In this document: piece after piece, positions 1 through 11,557 of the stretch
How positions within the stretch are numbered: position 1 is the stretch's first letter
How the letters are laid out: each line of letters starts with the position of its first letter
Assembly (NCBI GenBank): GCA_023525975.1
Contig: CM042032.1
Span: 19,474,001-19,538,000 of the forward strand
From: Smallanthus sonchifolius
Lineage: Eukaryota > Streptophyta > Magnoliopsida > Asterales > Asteraceae
Direction of reading: 5' to 3'
DNA length: 64,000 bases
Made by a program: the position numbers and the translations under genes
The notes under the pieces: model-generated
What the model was told of the DNA's origin: nothing
Database searches by the model: none
The model's input: only the letters and a program-made list of their open reading frames with translations

Positions 1-1225
1 ATTCTTGTTTATGTGTCCTAGTCTACAATGCCATAGATACGTATCATTGAAATCATATTTCGTACATTTGGAGGAGATATTAAATAGAACATTATTATCA
101 CGGACTTCTATCTCATAGATTCCATTGTGAGGCTTTGCAGAAAAATAAACAAACCATTCAAATATGCAGAAATGAAATCATTGTCAAAAGCATAATTAAA
201 TCCTTGTTCCAGCAAAGCAGATACTAAAATAATATTCCTAGTCAAATTAGAAACGAAATAAACATTGTTCAAAACAAGTTCTAAACCAAAATGTAGTAAA
301 AGAGTGTATTCTCCTACAGCCTTCACAGCAACCTTTTATCCATTTCCAACATGGAGCTCCAGGTGACCTTGCTTCAGCCTCCTAACCTTCTTTAGTCCCT
401 GCAAATCATTACAAATGTGATAACCACATCCAGTGTCAAACAGCCAAGATTTGCTAGACAAAGAGAAGATCTCAATAACGAACATACCTGAAGAGCCTGC
501 TTCCGAAGCTTTGGTCTTCTTAGCAAGGTATGAAAGATAGGTATTCTTCTAGTGTCATATTTCTCCACAGTAATAACAGGTGTCATCACTCTTGAAAACT
601 ACTCTCTTCTTGCCACGTTTTTTAGGTTTAGTGATCAGAGTGTCCATTTGACCCAACGTCATTTCAAAAGCCATTAGCGACCCTCGCAAATCAGATAAGG
701 TTTCTCCTACTACATACTTCTTATAGTAATCAACGAACTCTTCGTATTCAACCGGCAAAGACATCAGTATGAAATCTATTTCCATATCCTTGCTGATAGT
801 TGAACCAAGATCTTTCAAGCTGTCAATGAGTTTCGCTATTTTAGAGCTCTTTCCATGCTACTTGATAAGGACTTAAGCACATCAAGATGCTCGTTGCGGT
901 TTTGATGAAACCTTTTCTTCAATTCGCAAGCCATATCATATGTAGGGTGATATTCTAGCTCACGACGGAGTTCATCACACATCATAGATAACATCAAAAA
1001 TGATGCCTCATTAGAATCTTCAACGTGCCGTCTCCAAAGCATTTTGGATCCGTCGTTGGGAGGAACTAGGGGAATTGAAATTTCCAGAACATAGGATCTC
1101 TTTTCTTCCTTAAGAACATTTCTCAAGATACCGTACCACTCAGAGAAGTTTCCTCCTTTGAGCATGTTCCGATAAAGCATAGACCTTAGAGCAAAAACGG
1201 AGTCGGAATTGATTTCGATAGACAT
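1..1225 (-). pseudogene. Copia-1 gag-protease-gag_pre-integrase, decayed
   Basis: Translation on the minus strand starts at an ATG at 1225-1223. Bases 836-1225 give an N-terminal gag piece of the DUF4219/UBN2 type, and 555-818 give the rest of gag ending in CYYCGE, the first half of a CCHC zinc knuckle whose second half is lost to a stop and frameshift. The aspartic protease signature WLFDTGCGYHIC is read around 405-445. Bases 1-120 read LWHCRLGHINKN, the gag_pre-integrase histidine motif that comes before integrase in copia polyproteins. At least three frame breaks and several stops separate these blocks. The family normally makes one Gag-Pol polyprotein in the cytoplasm; this copy cannot. 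Confidence 0.82.
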
Positions 1226-2506
1226 CTACAAAAATTCAAAATAAATGTTTTAGTATTTTCATGCATAATTTCCTAATTAAAATTTTAGGACCCAATTGCA
1301 AAATTATATAATTAGGAATGAGATCCGGGTTCCCCATGTCTCAGTGAATGGCTGAGCATTCTTCACTGGCATAGCTAGACAGGTAGGTAACGATTACCAA
1401 TTGTATCGACTATATAATTCTCGGTTTGAGGGGCATGACGAGTAATGTCAAGCTTTGGATATGTTTCCCTTAACTGTGCCCACTTAAACGACTTAAGCGA
1501 TATAGGTCCTTCAATTATAACTGTAGACCCGGCCTAAGTAACTCAGGAATCGCGGTTCTACCTTCAACAAAAACCATAGAGCCGGATGCAGGGTAATTCA
1601 CTAACGTCAGGGGTTCGGATAGATTAGTTGAAGTGTTATATTTTAGGGTGGCGCAAAATATCAATTTTATATTTTGGGATTTCTTTAATGTTTTTAAATA
1701 TTACCATTTCGGGTCAAAAACATTTTGGTCGACGAGTAGCATGATACAAGTCGCGCACTTTTAGTAAACCAGTTTTACTAGTTTTAGTTCACGAAACAAC
1801 TTTCAACACTCGACACGATCCAATTTCAAATACCTTATTTATTCTAAATTGGTTATTCGTCGCAAACCGATTTTAAACTAATCAACTCTTTTAAATAATT
1901 TGAAATTGTTTTAAATAAAACTGTTAAATTTAAAACTTGTTTTTACTGTTTAAATAAAACACCTTTTTATTTAATTAGCTTTCCGAGAAAAATAAACAAT
2001 TTAATTATCTCATCATTTTTAAATTGTGTCAAAAGTTTTATAAATATTTTTTGCGGTTTAATTATTATCCTAAATAATCATATCACAACCACAAAAAAAA
2101 TAAAACATAGAACCAAGCAACTAGGAAAAATGTCCGGTTTCGTTCGAGCCATCAAACGATAACCGGACTTGTATAAGGGATAACAAAATCAAATAAATCT
2201 TCTATCTCCCACTTAGTCCAAGATCTCCATCTTTAATCCTATCATTGTCCGCCTTGGTCTTCTAGTCTTCGTCTATTTAGGATTACATTATTTATTTACA
2301 GATACACAAAAAATAAATAAATAAAAATAAACCTAACTATTACATCAGGGTTTCAAATAAACCATAAAAAATATAAAGAAAAATTAACCAACACAAGTAA
2401 TATAGCAACATGTCTCTAGTGCTCGATTATTACAACACAATAACAAAAAACGAAAAAGGTTCGATCTTTTGTCAAACAATAGTTTGGCAAATAAAACATT
2501 AGATGG

Positions 2507-2537
<31 letters not shown>

Positions 2538-2561
2538 TATGTCTAAACGCGCTTGAAGGTG
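1226..2561 (-). other. Copia-1 untranslated leader
   Basis: This lies between the primer binding site and the gag ATG. It is AT-rich, with homopolymer A/T runs, and I see no credible ORF on either strand. A 5' leader of about 1.3 kb is long for a copia element, and the AT microsatellite near its start adds only some 30 bp. Confidence 0.6.
2507..2540. repeat. AT microsatellite
   Basis: A run of AT dinucleotides, interrupted once by an extra A near 2532, in the Copia-1 leader just downstream of the primer binding site. Confidence 0.9.
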
Positions 2562-2573
2562 ACTCTGATACCA
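2562..2573 (-). other. Copia-1 primer binding site, initiator tRNA-Met
   Basis: The minus strand reads TGGTATCAGAGT, matching the 3' end of plant initiator tRNA-Met except at the last base. It starts one base after the LTR end, as expected for first-strand priming. Confidence 0.85.
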
Positions 2574-2574
2574 C

Positions 2575-3398
2575 TGTTGGGAATCAAGCACCGGTTTTTA
2601 ACTTTTAAAAACAATAATTATTTAAATCTTTTAAATAAATAAATCAGATTTATTTAGCAGAAGCGATTTATGGTACTGAACAGATCAAATCTGGATTCCT
2701 GTCAGTGATCCGATTACATGCGTATAAACAATATAATATAAACCAAACATGGGGTGTTCTATGATTAAACCTTTGACGATAAACCGAATCAGAAACACCT
2801 TGGTTCAACGAACGTCACGCTAGATGACACGATCACGAAAACCGCAAATAACTGGGACCGTCTCATGGAACACGCAGGTGGCGGCGACGCCGGAAGAGGC
2901 CGGCTACGGTGGCCGATGGTTGGCGACGACCGGAAAAACGCAAGGGGGGGTTGCGGCTCCTTCTCCTTGCGAAAACTAGATGGTGGCAAAACTTGGTTTA
3001 GGGTTTAACATTAAGGATATATTTATAACCCCTTAATTTACTGAATGCACCCCTTGAGAATTAACTGTTAATTCCCAGTAATTAACTATTAATTACTTTT
3101 AACCCTGTACTTTTACTAATTATAAATATTCAGTAAAATACTAACAAGTTAACGTTTAACCCTTAAACGTTTAAAACATCTATGCTTTAATTATTTCTCT
3201 AAATAATTAATTAGAGTATTCACCAATTAAATATTTCTCTAAATATTAATACACCTTTTAATTAATCTATCTTTCGTGAATCATAATATTTAACAATTAA
3301 ATATTATATATTTGCTCGTTGACCAAAGTGTAACCCTTTGGATCGTACCTCGTTAGTAACGTTGATTTAATTGACGATTGGACATCATATATCCAACA
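2575..3398 (-). repeat. Copia-1 5' LTR
   Basis: The minus-strand ends are TGTTGGAT and CCCAACA, and the 3' end is one base from the primer binding site, giving about 824 bp. The right limit is inferred from the terminal palindrome and the change to gypsy sequence, since the partner LTR is outside. The GC-rich stretch 2789-2989 contains an open frame, but it is not a conserved coding sequence I recognise and lies in the presumed R-U5 part. Confidence 0.75.
3018..3028 (-). promoter_or_regulatory. Copia-1 LTR TATA box
   Basis: The minus strand reads TTATAAATATA about 370 bp into the LTR, giving a U3 of normal size. It is the only strong TATA element in this LTR. Confidence 0.55.
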
Positions 3399-4789
3399 CC
3401 TTTAACTATGAATTTATGGCAAGTTTAACCCCTTTATTGTCTAGGGAATTTTGAGGTGTTACAAATCTCCCCTCCTTTATGAAATTTCGTCCTCGAAATT
3501 AAGAGGTAAATAGATGAGGATATTTAGCTTTCATCTGTTCCTCTAATTCCCAAGTCTTATCGGCTCTGATCCACCTTGCCATTGTACTTGTACCATTGGT
3601 ATAATTTTCTTTCTTAATTTCCGTTCTTGAGTATCCAAAATCTTAATCGGTTGTTCAGTGAAATGAAGTTTGTCATCCACATGCACATCGTCTAGTGCAA
3701 TAGCTTGAGTTGAATCGGCTAAACACTTCCGTAAGCAAGATACGTGAAATGTATTGTGAATCCCTTATAAAGCTTAATGTAGATCTAACTTGTAGGCTAC
3801 TACTCTAACTCTTTCAATGATCTTGTGAGGTCTAATATACCTTGGTCCTAGTTTTCCTCATTTCCTGAACCTTACAACACCTTTCTAAGGTGAAACCTTT
3901 AACATAACATAATCTCCAACTTGGAATTCTAACGGTCATCGTCGTTTGTTAACATAACTCATTTGTCGATCTTGAGCAGCCTTCAACTGTTGTTTAATCT
4001 GGACTATCTTATCTGTTGTTTCCTGTAAGACCTCCGGTCCAAATAATTGATTGTCTCCTATTTCAGTCCAACATATTGGAGTTCTTCACTTCCTTCAGAA
4101 TAGTGCTTCAAATGGTGCAGCCTTGATATTTGAATGATAACTGTTGTTGTAGGAGAATTCAATCAACGGTAGGTAATTATCCAAATTACTTCCGAAATCA
4201 ATAACACAAGCTCTTAGCATATCTTCTTGAGTTTGAATCGTACGCTCGCTATGTCCATCTGTCTAATGATGATATGCAGTACTCATGGTAAGTCTAGTTC
4301 CGAATTATTTCTGAAAACTTATCCAAAATCTAGATGTGAACCGACTGTTTCTATCAGAAATAATAGACAGTGGTATGCCATGGTGGCTCATAATTTCATT
4401 GATATAGATCCTAGGCAACTTATCCATAGATTATGTGTCATTGATGGGTATGAAATGAGCTGACTTGGTCAGTCTATCGACCACGACCCATATTGCATTG
4501 TGCCCTTTTTGAGTTCTATGTAGTTTAGTTATCAAGTCCATGGTAATACGATCCCACTTCCAGACGGGTAATTCTAATTGTTGTAATTGACCTGCTGGAT
4601 TTTGGTGCTCAATTTTAACTTGAAGACAAGTCAAGCACCTATCTATGTACTGGTCAATTGATCTCTTCATATTTGGCCACCAGTAATGTGTCTTCAAATC
4701 TTTGTACATCTTGTTTGCACCGGGATGCATGGAATATCTTGATTTATGTTCTTCATCTAATACCTTCTCTTGAATATCTCCAAGCTTTG
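3399..4789 (-). mobile_element. Gypsy-1: remnant of a Ty3/gypsy element (LTR edge and integrase)
   Basis: Bases 3399-3461 end in GAGGTGTTACA, the edge of a 3' LTR on the minus strand. They are followed by a polypurine tract (minus strand of 3462-3478) and then, reading up the minus strand, integrase sequence to 4789. The element is cut at the right by the Athila-like LTR starting at 4790 and at the left by Copia-1. Confidence 0.75.
3483..4789 (-). pseudogene. Gypsy-1 integrase, 3' end of pol, decayed
   Basis: The minus-strand frame 4431-4789 reads the integrase zinc domain (HKSRYSMHPGANKM, then CLTC) followed by the start of the catalytic core (WKWDRITMDLITKL, then VVDRLTKSAHFIP). Below 4430 the core and C-terminal domain continue in several frames with stops. 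Near 3690-3760 pieces resembling the C-terminal HVSHLRKCLAD-type segment of chromoviruses can be read. Protease, RT and RNase H would lie upstream, beyond the insertion at 4790, and are not in the window next to it. Integrase would insert cDNA in the nucleus; this copy is dead. Confidence 0.75.
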
Positions 4790-5035
4790 TGATGTAGTGC
4801 AAAGCACACATCTTATTTACAATTGTTCTCATGTGTTTTTGTTAGTTTTACATTTGTTTTGAGTCGTTTTTAGTTCGTTCTGAGTCTTTGTCATGTTTAA
4901 AGGTGCTCATGAGAATTACAAGTCAAATCATGAAGAAACCGAGCACGAGAACAAGACCCAAGAATAAAATGTAAAAAATGGGAAATATTGAGTCTTTGCG
5001 ATACGCGAAGCAGAGAAGCCCAAGCCTCGCGGTAC
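4790..5035 (+). repeat. Athila-like 5' LTR (part alignable to the 3' copy)
   Basis: This matches 11312-11557 with a few substitutions. The true right end of the LTR cannot be placed because the 3' copy is truncated and I found no convincing primer binding site. Confidence 0.75.
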
Positions 5036-5119
5036 GCGAATAAATACAAATCCGGGCACGACTATTTTGTTGCTCATTGTACGCGAGGAACCCAGCCGTA
5101 TCTCTCGCGATATGCGAGG
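4994..5119. repeat. Four-unit palindrome array in the Athila-like LTR
   Basis: Centres (GTA or ATA) stand at 5001, 5032, 5079 and 5110, flanked by self-complementary arms such as TCGCG/CGCGA and CTCGCG/TGCGAG. The third unit keeps only its right arm. Spacings are 31, 47 and 31 bp. The second array of this element (9570-9702) has the same pattern. Confidence 0.8.
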
Positions 5120-6554
5120 GCTGTAAATTCCGAGAAAAACCCTAGATTGATTTTAAATACATTTTGAATGCTATTGGGATGAGAGTTCGATCATTTAGCC
5201 GTCAGAGCAGTTCTTAGAGGCAATTTTGGGAGTTTGGAGGTGGATTTAAGGCTAAAGTTGAAGACTTTGGATCCCAGGTTCGTTAGATTAGCGTATTTGG
5301 TTTCAAAGTTCAAATCTTTCTTGATTTCTGTGTTTAAGCCTATGTTCTTGTTTGATACTTCTGTTTTGAACGTTTTGAACATGAATCGAGGCTAAACAAC
5401 TGATACTGCCTGGGTTTATGATGAATACTTAGTAAAGTTATGATTTTTATCGGTTTTTGGATTCGAATGTTGGATTAATGATTTTGTAACAATCTTGGCT
5501 TAATAATTATGATGAATATGCATGTTTAGATCTGTTTTGCAATTGATTATAAGTTCCGTATGTTATTTATGGATGTTTTCCAGTTTGAATAGCGTATCTA
5601 GATCATAGACTGTGTGTTTGTGGTTGTTTGTATGATTTGCTAGGCGTAGTATCCCATAGGAACTGTAGTTGAGAGTTCAATAGATCTGAATGTTCATCTT
5701 ATCTCGATACCAGAAAGGTGAGAGGTAATCGGTTAGTCTTCGTATTAGGATTTCGAGTGTGAATTGTCTGAGAGGAAATTCCATTAGGTTCTTAGTGATT
5801 GTTGCTAGACCGAGTCATAGTGTGTTGATCTGAGATTACCTCGTGCATCTTTGATGTATTGTGGACATTGAGACCGAGAGGTAATTTGTCTTTTGGGTAC
5901 ATTATCATTGTTGGAGAGACTGAAAGGTAATCTGATTATCTGGTGAGTTTAGTACATCTTTAGATTTCTTAGTTGGTGACACCCTGAGAGTGATTAGGGA
6001 TCCACTAGGTTGTCTAGAGCTGTTATTCTTAGATACCCAGATCCATCATAGTTTCCATAACCGGTAGAAGTCTGTGCTTTGCAAGTGGGATTCTGACCTA
6101 GGTGGTATTCTTCCCATCCTGATATTCCCCAAGTCCTTGTTTGATAGTTAGAGTCGATATTTAGTATTCTGCATTATTAGTTTGATCAGTAGTGTAGAAA
6201 CCCCCCAATCAATCATATTTAGTCCGAGTCAGAGTCTATTTTGCTATAGTAGTGTCTCTAGGGTTCGATAATCCGGTTTACAATTAAGCTGTGCTACACT
6301 CGATAAGTTCACTTGCCTGTCAGTGCGGTTTTAGTTCATAGGTACTCCATTTATTACTTAGGAGTCGGGGACACTTGGCAATAGCAACATTAGTTTTTAC
6401 TAGTTCTTTGTGTGATTTTTGGTTATTTTCTTTCTTTCTTTTATTTTGAGTCTTAATTTTGTGCTTTGTCCTATCTGCTACTTGTGTGTCTAATTTAGGA
6501 TCGAGTCTTTTTGTGTTTTGATTCTTTCATATTTTTCTTTGTGTTCTTCAGTTT
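5036..6554 (+). other. Rest of the Athila-like 5' LTR plus leader
   Basis: No protein-coding frame is recognisable. A TATA-like TTTTAAATAC at 5149 lies about 30 bp downstream of the palindrome array and could be the promoter, but it is weak. The LTR/leader boundary falls somewhere here. Confidence 0.5.
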
Positions 6555-7895
6555 ATGCAACGTACTCGTTCGCAGGGATCGCCACATTATTCAACCTACG
6601 AAGAGCCCGAACAAGAGCTTCATGAGCGCACCCGCGACTTCTGGGAGCGTTTGAAAATGTTGTGAAAAAACCAGGTACGTCCCACTAGCCCAGTTCCTTT
6701 TCCTAAAATGGGCGACGCTGACGTACCGTACACCAGAGAGCCAGTGATGGGGCCACCAGGGGGCGATCTTCGATCGCCCGCCCCGCTATTCGTAATACCA
6801 ATACTTGGCAAATCACATCACATGTCATGAGTACGATCACTCATGGCTTCGAGGATGAGGATGCACACGGACATCTGTCCCGCTTCGCGTGCATATGCGA
6901 TACCTTCAATATCATGGGTGTATCTAAGAACGCAATCTACTTGCGTCTCTTTCCATTCTCGCTCTCTTGGCGTGCTTTCACTTGGCTTGACACCCTCCCT
7001 GACAATTCCATCACCACTTGGGAGGATGTTCAAGCCAAGTTCCTTAAAAATTAATATCCACCTTCCAGCGCCGCTGGCCTTAGGGACAAAATCCACTCCT
7101 TCCGGATGGACCCTAGCGAGCCTTATCACATGGCCTAGGAGCGGTTCAACGCGCTATTGAGCCGATGTCCCCAGCATGGTCTTTCTGACTGGGCGATTGT
7201 GGAGAAGTTCTATAATTGCCTCACCTTCGAGAAGCAGCAAATGTTCAACACTGCTGCGGGAGGCCATATCATGGATAAATTAAAGCCTGCTGAATGCGAG
7301 GAGAAGTTTGAGAGCTTCGCTCTCACTGAGCAACAGCGGCCACCTACTAGGACTTCCATTCGTAGTGCTAGAGCACCTGCCTCTTCACCTAGAGGTATGC
7401 ATCAGGTCAACCCCGATACTAGCGTGGCTGCTACACTCGCAACGATGGCAAATGAGATAAAGGAGCTGAAGCTGAGCGCTCAAAGGTGTGAGGTGTGTAG
7501 TGGAGGCCACGACACCAGGGACTGCCCCATCAGTAAGCAGGAGCAGGTTAACTTTACGGGCAACCAGAACCGAGGCTTCAATAACTATAACAATTCATAT
7601 GGCTAGGGATGGAGATCTGGCAACAACCCACCGGGGTTTAATGCCCGCCTTAGTCAGCAAAGTGGAGGAGAAGCAGGACCGAGTGGGGGAAGCGGTGTCA
7701 ACACAAAGAGGATTAAGGAGATGTTGGAGACACAGACACAGATTCTCGCTCATTTAGTGCAGAGAGACAAGGAGACCCACCAGAGGTTGGATGCACATGA
7801 TACCCAGCTGAGAAATCAGCATTCTACATTCCAAGACCTGTAGCGCACGGTGGGAGACTAGGAGTCGAAGAGTAGAGGAGAGAGAGCAGCCACAG
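6555..7895 (+). pseudogene. Athila-like gag, decayed
   Basis: An ATG at 6555 opens a 36-residue N-terminal piece (MQRTRSQGSPHYS...) that stops at 6663. The conserved gag core is read from about 6827 (HGFEDEDAHGHLSRF, LRLFPFSLSWRAFTWL), typical of Athila/Tat gag. It has nonsense codons at 7052 and about 7136, and continues to 7604 with a CCHC-like knuckle CEVCSGGHDTRDC near 7488-7526. After a TAG at 7604 the same frame continues with a glutamine-rich, probably coiled-coil segment (LETQTQILAHLVQRDKETHQ). Gag would form the virus-like particle. A frameshift between about 6820 and 6830 and five or more stops make it non-functional. Confidence 0.8.
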
Positions 7896-9256
7896 GTGGA
7901 AGAAGAAGAAGAGGAGTCGGTGGATGAGGAGATAGTGGTTGAGAAGCCTGCCAAGAAGGCAGAGGAGAAGAAGAAGAGGGTGGAGATGAAGACCCCCGAG
8001 ATTGACTTGAGCCGTGTTCCCTACCCAGCGTGCTTGCTGCCTCATAAATATGTTAGGGAATACGGTAACTTCCTAAACATGTTCAAACAACTCAAAGTCA
8101 ATCTCCTGTTCATAGAGGTCCTCCAACATATGCCTAAGTATGGCAAGTTCCAAAAATATCTTCTTTCCAACAAGAAAAAGCTGGAGGAAGTCTCTAAAGT
8201 CTCACTAAGTGAGCGATGCTCTGTAGTGGTGCAGAACAAACTGCCAGAGAAACTGGCAGTTCCGGGTCACTTCACGATCCCGTGTCTGCTTGGCAGTTTG
8301 CCCTTGAACCACGCGTTAGCGGACCTGGGTGCTAGCATCAATCTGATGCCCTATTATATATATAAGAAGTTGGACCTAGGAGAACCTAAGCCGACGCGCA
8401 TGAGCATATCCTTGGCTAACCGTTTAGTCAAGTATCCATGGGGAATAATGGAGAATCTTTTAGTGAAAGTTGACAAATTCGTCTTCCCCGTGGATTTTGT
8501 CATCGTAGATATGGATTATGGATGACGGAGTCCCACTTGATCGATGTCTTTGACAAGAAGCTCACACTTCGTGTGGGGGATGAGTCTGTTACTTTGGATG
8601 TTGCAAAGTACATGAAGGTGGCTGGTGAGCAAAGCCACTCCGTGTGCATGATTGATGCCTTTATGGACCACCATTGGGACTCTGATCCAAGAGAGGATGT
8701 TGTTGGTGAACCTGGCCAAGGTTTAGGAGAACCATCTGAGTGGGTGGTGGAGTTAGAGGAGTTGTTGGATGCACAAGACGAGTATAGTGACGAGGTGCCT
8801 AGTGATCTGCTAGAGATGATGGTAGAGTTAGAAGGAATCATAGGGAAAACCCCAAGTGAGGGGATGACTGAGATAGTGGAGACCCCCGATGATCCGGATG
8901 AGAGCGTAGAGGTCATACTAGTAGAATTAACCAATCCTGAGCCCTTGTCCATTCTTATTGTTCAGTCCTAGGGGATAGAAACCAAGTCAACCCCTAAGTT
9001 TAGACCTTCACGTAAGAAACTCCGAGAGTTGATTGATGTTTGTGATGTGAGGAGAGTGCAAACCCCAAGTGTGGGGACGTTTAGCGGTGATATTTTGTTG
9101 AGCTACTTGAATCAAGTTAACTTCGGACCTGGTAGGTATAAGTTTTGGTGGAAGAACCCAAGTGATGAATGTAATAGACATTTAGGGGTTTGTAATTGTT
9201 TGGGGATGATGTGGAGAACTGGTATACACACACAGAATGAAGGCAGTTCCGGTTAG
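7896..9256 (+). pseudogene. Athila-like protease region, decayed
   Basis: The open frame 7896-8525 has no ATG of its own and is the continuation of the gag polyprotein after a frameshift. It starts with a Glu/Lys-rich linker and then carries the Athila-type conserved block (YPACLLPHKYVREYG, VPGHFTIPCLLG) and the protease motif ADLGASINLMP. The active-site triplet is DLG rather than D(T/S)G, as is common in Athila/Tat proteases. A one-base frame change at about 8522 leads into 8522-8971 (LIDVFDKKLTLRVGDE), then an acidic tail, and 9029-9256 has a last conserved-looking segment (GRYKFWWKNPSD). RT motifs should follow but are absent. Confidence 0.7.
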
Positions 9257-11311
9257 AATCAAGGAGAAGCCTCCTGATAGGCTTATTTGAATCTCGGGCA
9301 AGTGCCCGGGATGTATAGTTTGTAAATTTGCTATCTTTGAATTTTGTGTCTGTTTTGTGTTTTTCGGTGTGCAAGTTTTGTTTTGTGTGTGTCTTGTAGG
9401 GATTCGCACTTGATTCGGTGAGAAAAATTATCAGGAACGAAGTTTCAGGTATCTATACTTTGGTTTTTATAGTTGGAACGTTTTTATAAGGAATTCGGGG
9501 AAGAAAGTTTTTGGAGATCCGAATTTTTTCTAAGTACAAAAAAGGCTAATAACTTTCTGTGAATAAGGCTGCCTCGTGGTACGCGAAGGCCAAGCGTAAC
9601 TCTCTCGCGGTACGTGGAGGATAGAAAATGTCGCTGGTTTAAATCCAAACTCCTCGCGGTACGCGAGGAGTGGCCCATAGTTCCTCGCGGTACGCGAGGG
9701 AACCCTGTGTCTTTCTCACTTCCTTGTTTTCCCATGGTTTCCCATACACACTACCATTCACCGTTCACCACCACCATTATTCTTCATTACCATTCATCCA
9801 TCTATCATCCACCATATCATCACACATATCATCCACCTACCATCACTATGGGAAACTTAAGGACCGTTCGTGACCGATGTTTCACCTTGCTTGTGGCACT
9901 CATGTCTATGTGTTTGTCATGCATTGGGTACGTGTTCCTGCTCTATCTTGAGTCTTATCGAGTCTGTCGGTCGTGTCTTTTGGTTTATCTTGAGTATGTA
10001 TCTTGAGTCAGTGTAATGCTGTGGGTTTGTGTAAGCTTTATTTTACAGGTATTAATCCCTCCATCCGTACTCAATCTCCATTCGGGCGGGGTCGATCCTA
10101 ATTTTATTATTATCTTATAAAGGCAACCCGATAGTCGATTGTGCAGCCGCGACCGAAATGCTATACGGTGCACACGTGGAAGAGCAACGCTGGATACACT
10201 TCACTGCATACATTACCAGCTAAGTCTTCGTATTTATTTTTGTCTTTTTATTTTTACTTGTTTCTTGGTTCACATTAGGGACAATGTTTGTTTCAAGTAT
10301 GGTGATGGGAGACTTCTTGAGACTAGTTTGTCTAGATCGTTTTTCTTTAATAAAAAACACAAAAATACAAAAATAAATTTTAAAAAATGTCCTTGGAAAT
10401 CAAAAGTTTTGCAAACAAAATGGAAAATAATAGTACAACTGGTTCTGTTTGTTGAGTTTTAAATGAGATAAATGATAGAAAACACGTCTGAACTGTGATG
10501 TTTTGGTAGATCCAGCCAACTAGTAGATCTTAAATAGCCTGTTTGTGTTACTTAGGGTTAATAATTGATTTAAATTCATGAAATCTTGTGGGTACTCATC
10601 TTAGGGGTGTCGGTATTACTGAAACTGTCAACATAGGGTGATAGGTACCACGTTAAATTAAAATTTAGAGGTTTTTGAAATTTTCTTGGCACACCACTCT
10701 CTTTAATAAATCTGAGTTTTGGTGGCGCCCGCAATTCATATTCCATATACTTGAGCTTATTTGATAGAAATCTAAGTTTCGCCTACGTGTCACACGTCGG
10801 GTTTCAGCTTGATTGAAACACCACTGGGTTAGATTCTTTAGTGCTTCACTGATTAGAACCGTAGTCTATATGTTACCTTCCGGGTTAACGACTTGGTTGA
10901 AACGCCTCTAGACGAAGGTTCATCTGTTTAATTTAATGCTCAATCCATCCATTCATTTATTGATCATCTTACTTTCTAAAACCTGTAAATCTTAGTTTAA
11001 CGTGGTGGGTGAAATCTATATGCTCTAATCTGTGCCTAGACATGACCGTGAGACGGGATTAAGTAGAGATGTAGCTTTTGAAGTGTGAGTCCCATATATT
11101 GTTTGATATGCTGTATAAAATGGAATTAGAACACTAAACGGGGGCTTGAAAGTTGGTGGTTGGGTTTAATTGGATAGAAATACCGATTATTGCTTTTTAA
11201 CGCGTGAGTCTGTTTGAATAATTGAATAATTGAGATTGTGAAAGCTATGTCCAGTTATGATTCCATTGTAGAGTTTTTCGAGGACGGAAAAAGGTTAAGT
11301 GTGGGGATGTT
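9257..11311 (+). other. Non-coding 3' part of the Athila-like element
   Basis: This holds the second palindrome array (9570-9702), a short open frame 9614-10006 that I do not recognise, and otherwise AT-rich sequence with many stops. It ends in the polypurine tract at about 11294-11311. An env-like ORF is sometimes found here in Athila elements; none is visible. Confidence 0.55.
9570..9702. repeat. Second palindrome array of the Athila-like element
   Basis: Centres GTA lie at 9579, 9610, 9659 and 9690, with spacings of 31, 49 and 31 bp. The unit at 9650-9670 is perfect: arms CTCCTCGCG and CGCGAGGAG around GTA. The unit at 9681-9702 has the same core with an extended arm, TTCC against GGAA, and one bulged G. 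Confidence 0.85.
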
Positions 11312-11557
11312 TGATGTAGTGCAAAGCACACATCTTATTTCCTATTGTTTTCGTGTGTTTTAGTTAGTTTTTCATTTCTTTTGAGTCGTTTTTAGTTCGT
11401 TCTAAGTCTTTGTCATGTTTACAGGTGCTCATGAGAATTACAAGTCAAATCATGAAGAAACCGAGCACGAGAACAAGTCCCAAGATAAAAATGTAAAAAA
11501 TGGGAAATATTGAGTCTTCGCGGTACGCGAAGCAGAGAAGCACAAGCCTCGCGGTAC
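11312..11557 (+). repeat. Athila-like 3' LTR, cut by Copia-2
   Basis: The first 246 bp of the LTR, matching 4790-5035. It ends inside a palindrome unit at GCGGTAC, where the Copia-2 LTR begins. GGTAC (11553-11557) is the candidate target duplication. It retains a perfect unit at about 11517-11533 with arms CTTCGCG and CGCGAAG. Confidence 0.78.

Larger units (their letters stand above)
1..3398 (-). mobile_element. Copia-1: 5' half of a Ty1/copia retrotransposon, running off the left edge
   Basis: Read on the minus strand the order is LTR (3398-2575), primer binding site, a 1.3 kb untranslated leader, then gag, protease and the gag_pre-integrase domain, which reaches base 1. The rest of pol and the 3' LTR must lie left of the window. 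The gag-protease-integrase order is that of Ty1/copia. The LTR ends TGTTGGAT...CCCAACA are a normal TG...CA pair. The right end abuts a gypsy LTR remnant, so this copy probably inserted there; the candidate 5-bp target duplication is CCTTT at 3399-3403, and its partner is outside the window. Confidence 0.85.
4790..11557 (+). mobile_element. Athila-like Ty3/gypsy element without RT, RNase H or integrase
   Basis: Both ends begin with the same sequence: TGATGTAGTGCAAAGC at 4790 and again at 11312, with matching sequence for about 245 bp until the 3' copy is cut at 11557. Between them lie a gag with an Athila/Tat-type retrotransposon gag domain and a protease block, then 2 kb of non-coding sequence, but no RT, RNase H or integrase motif in any frame. 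The 3' LTR is preceded by AAGTGTGGGGATGTT, a polypurine tract of the kind used by Athila/Tat elements. The likely insertion target is the Gypsy-1 integrase, with candidate duplication CTTTG at 4785-4789. Confidence 0.72.

Noticed and set aside
2789..2989. Minus-strand Pro/Ser-rich frame in the Copia-1 LTR
   Set aside because: No conserved motif, position in the presumed R-U5 region, short length and GC-rich local composition; probably chance.
9614..10006. Plus-strand frame of 130 residues in the Athila-like 3' region as an env-like gene
   Set aside because: It begins inside the palindrome array, has no recognised motif, and the hydrophobic stretch around 9890-9960 is short and unsupported by any relative.
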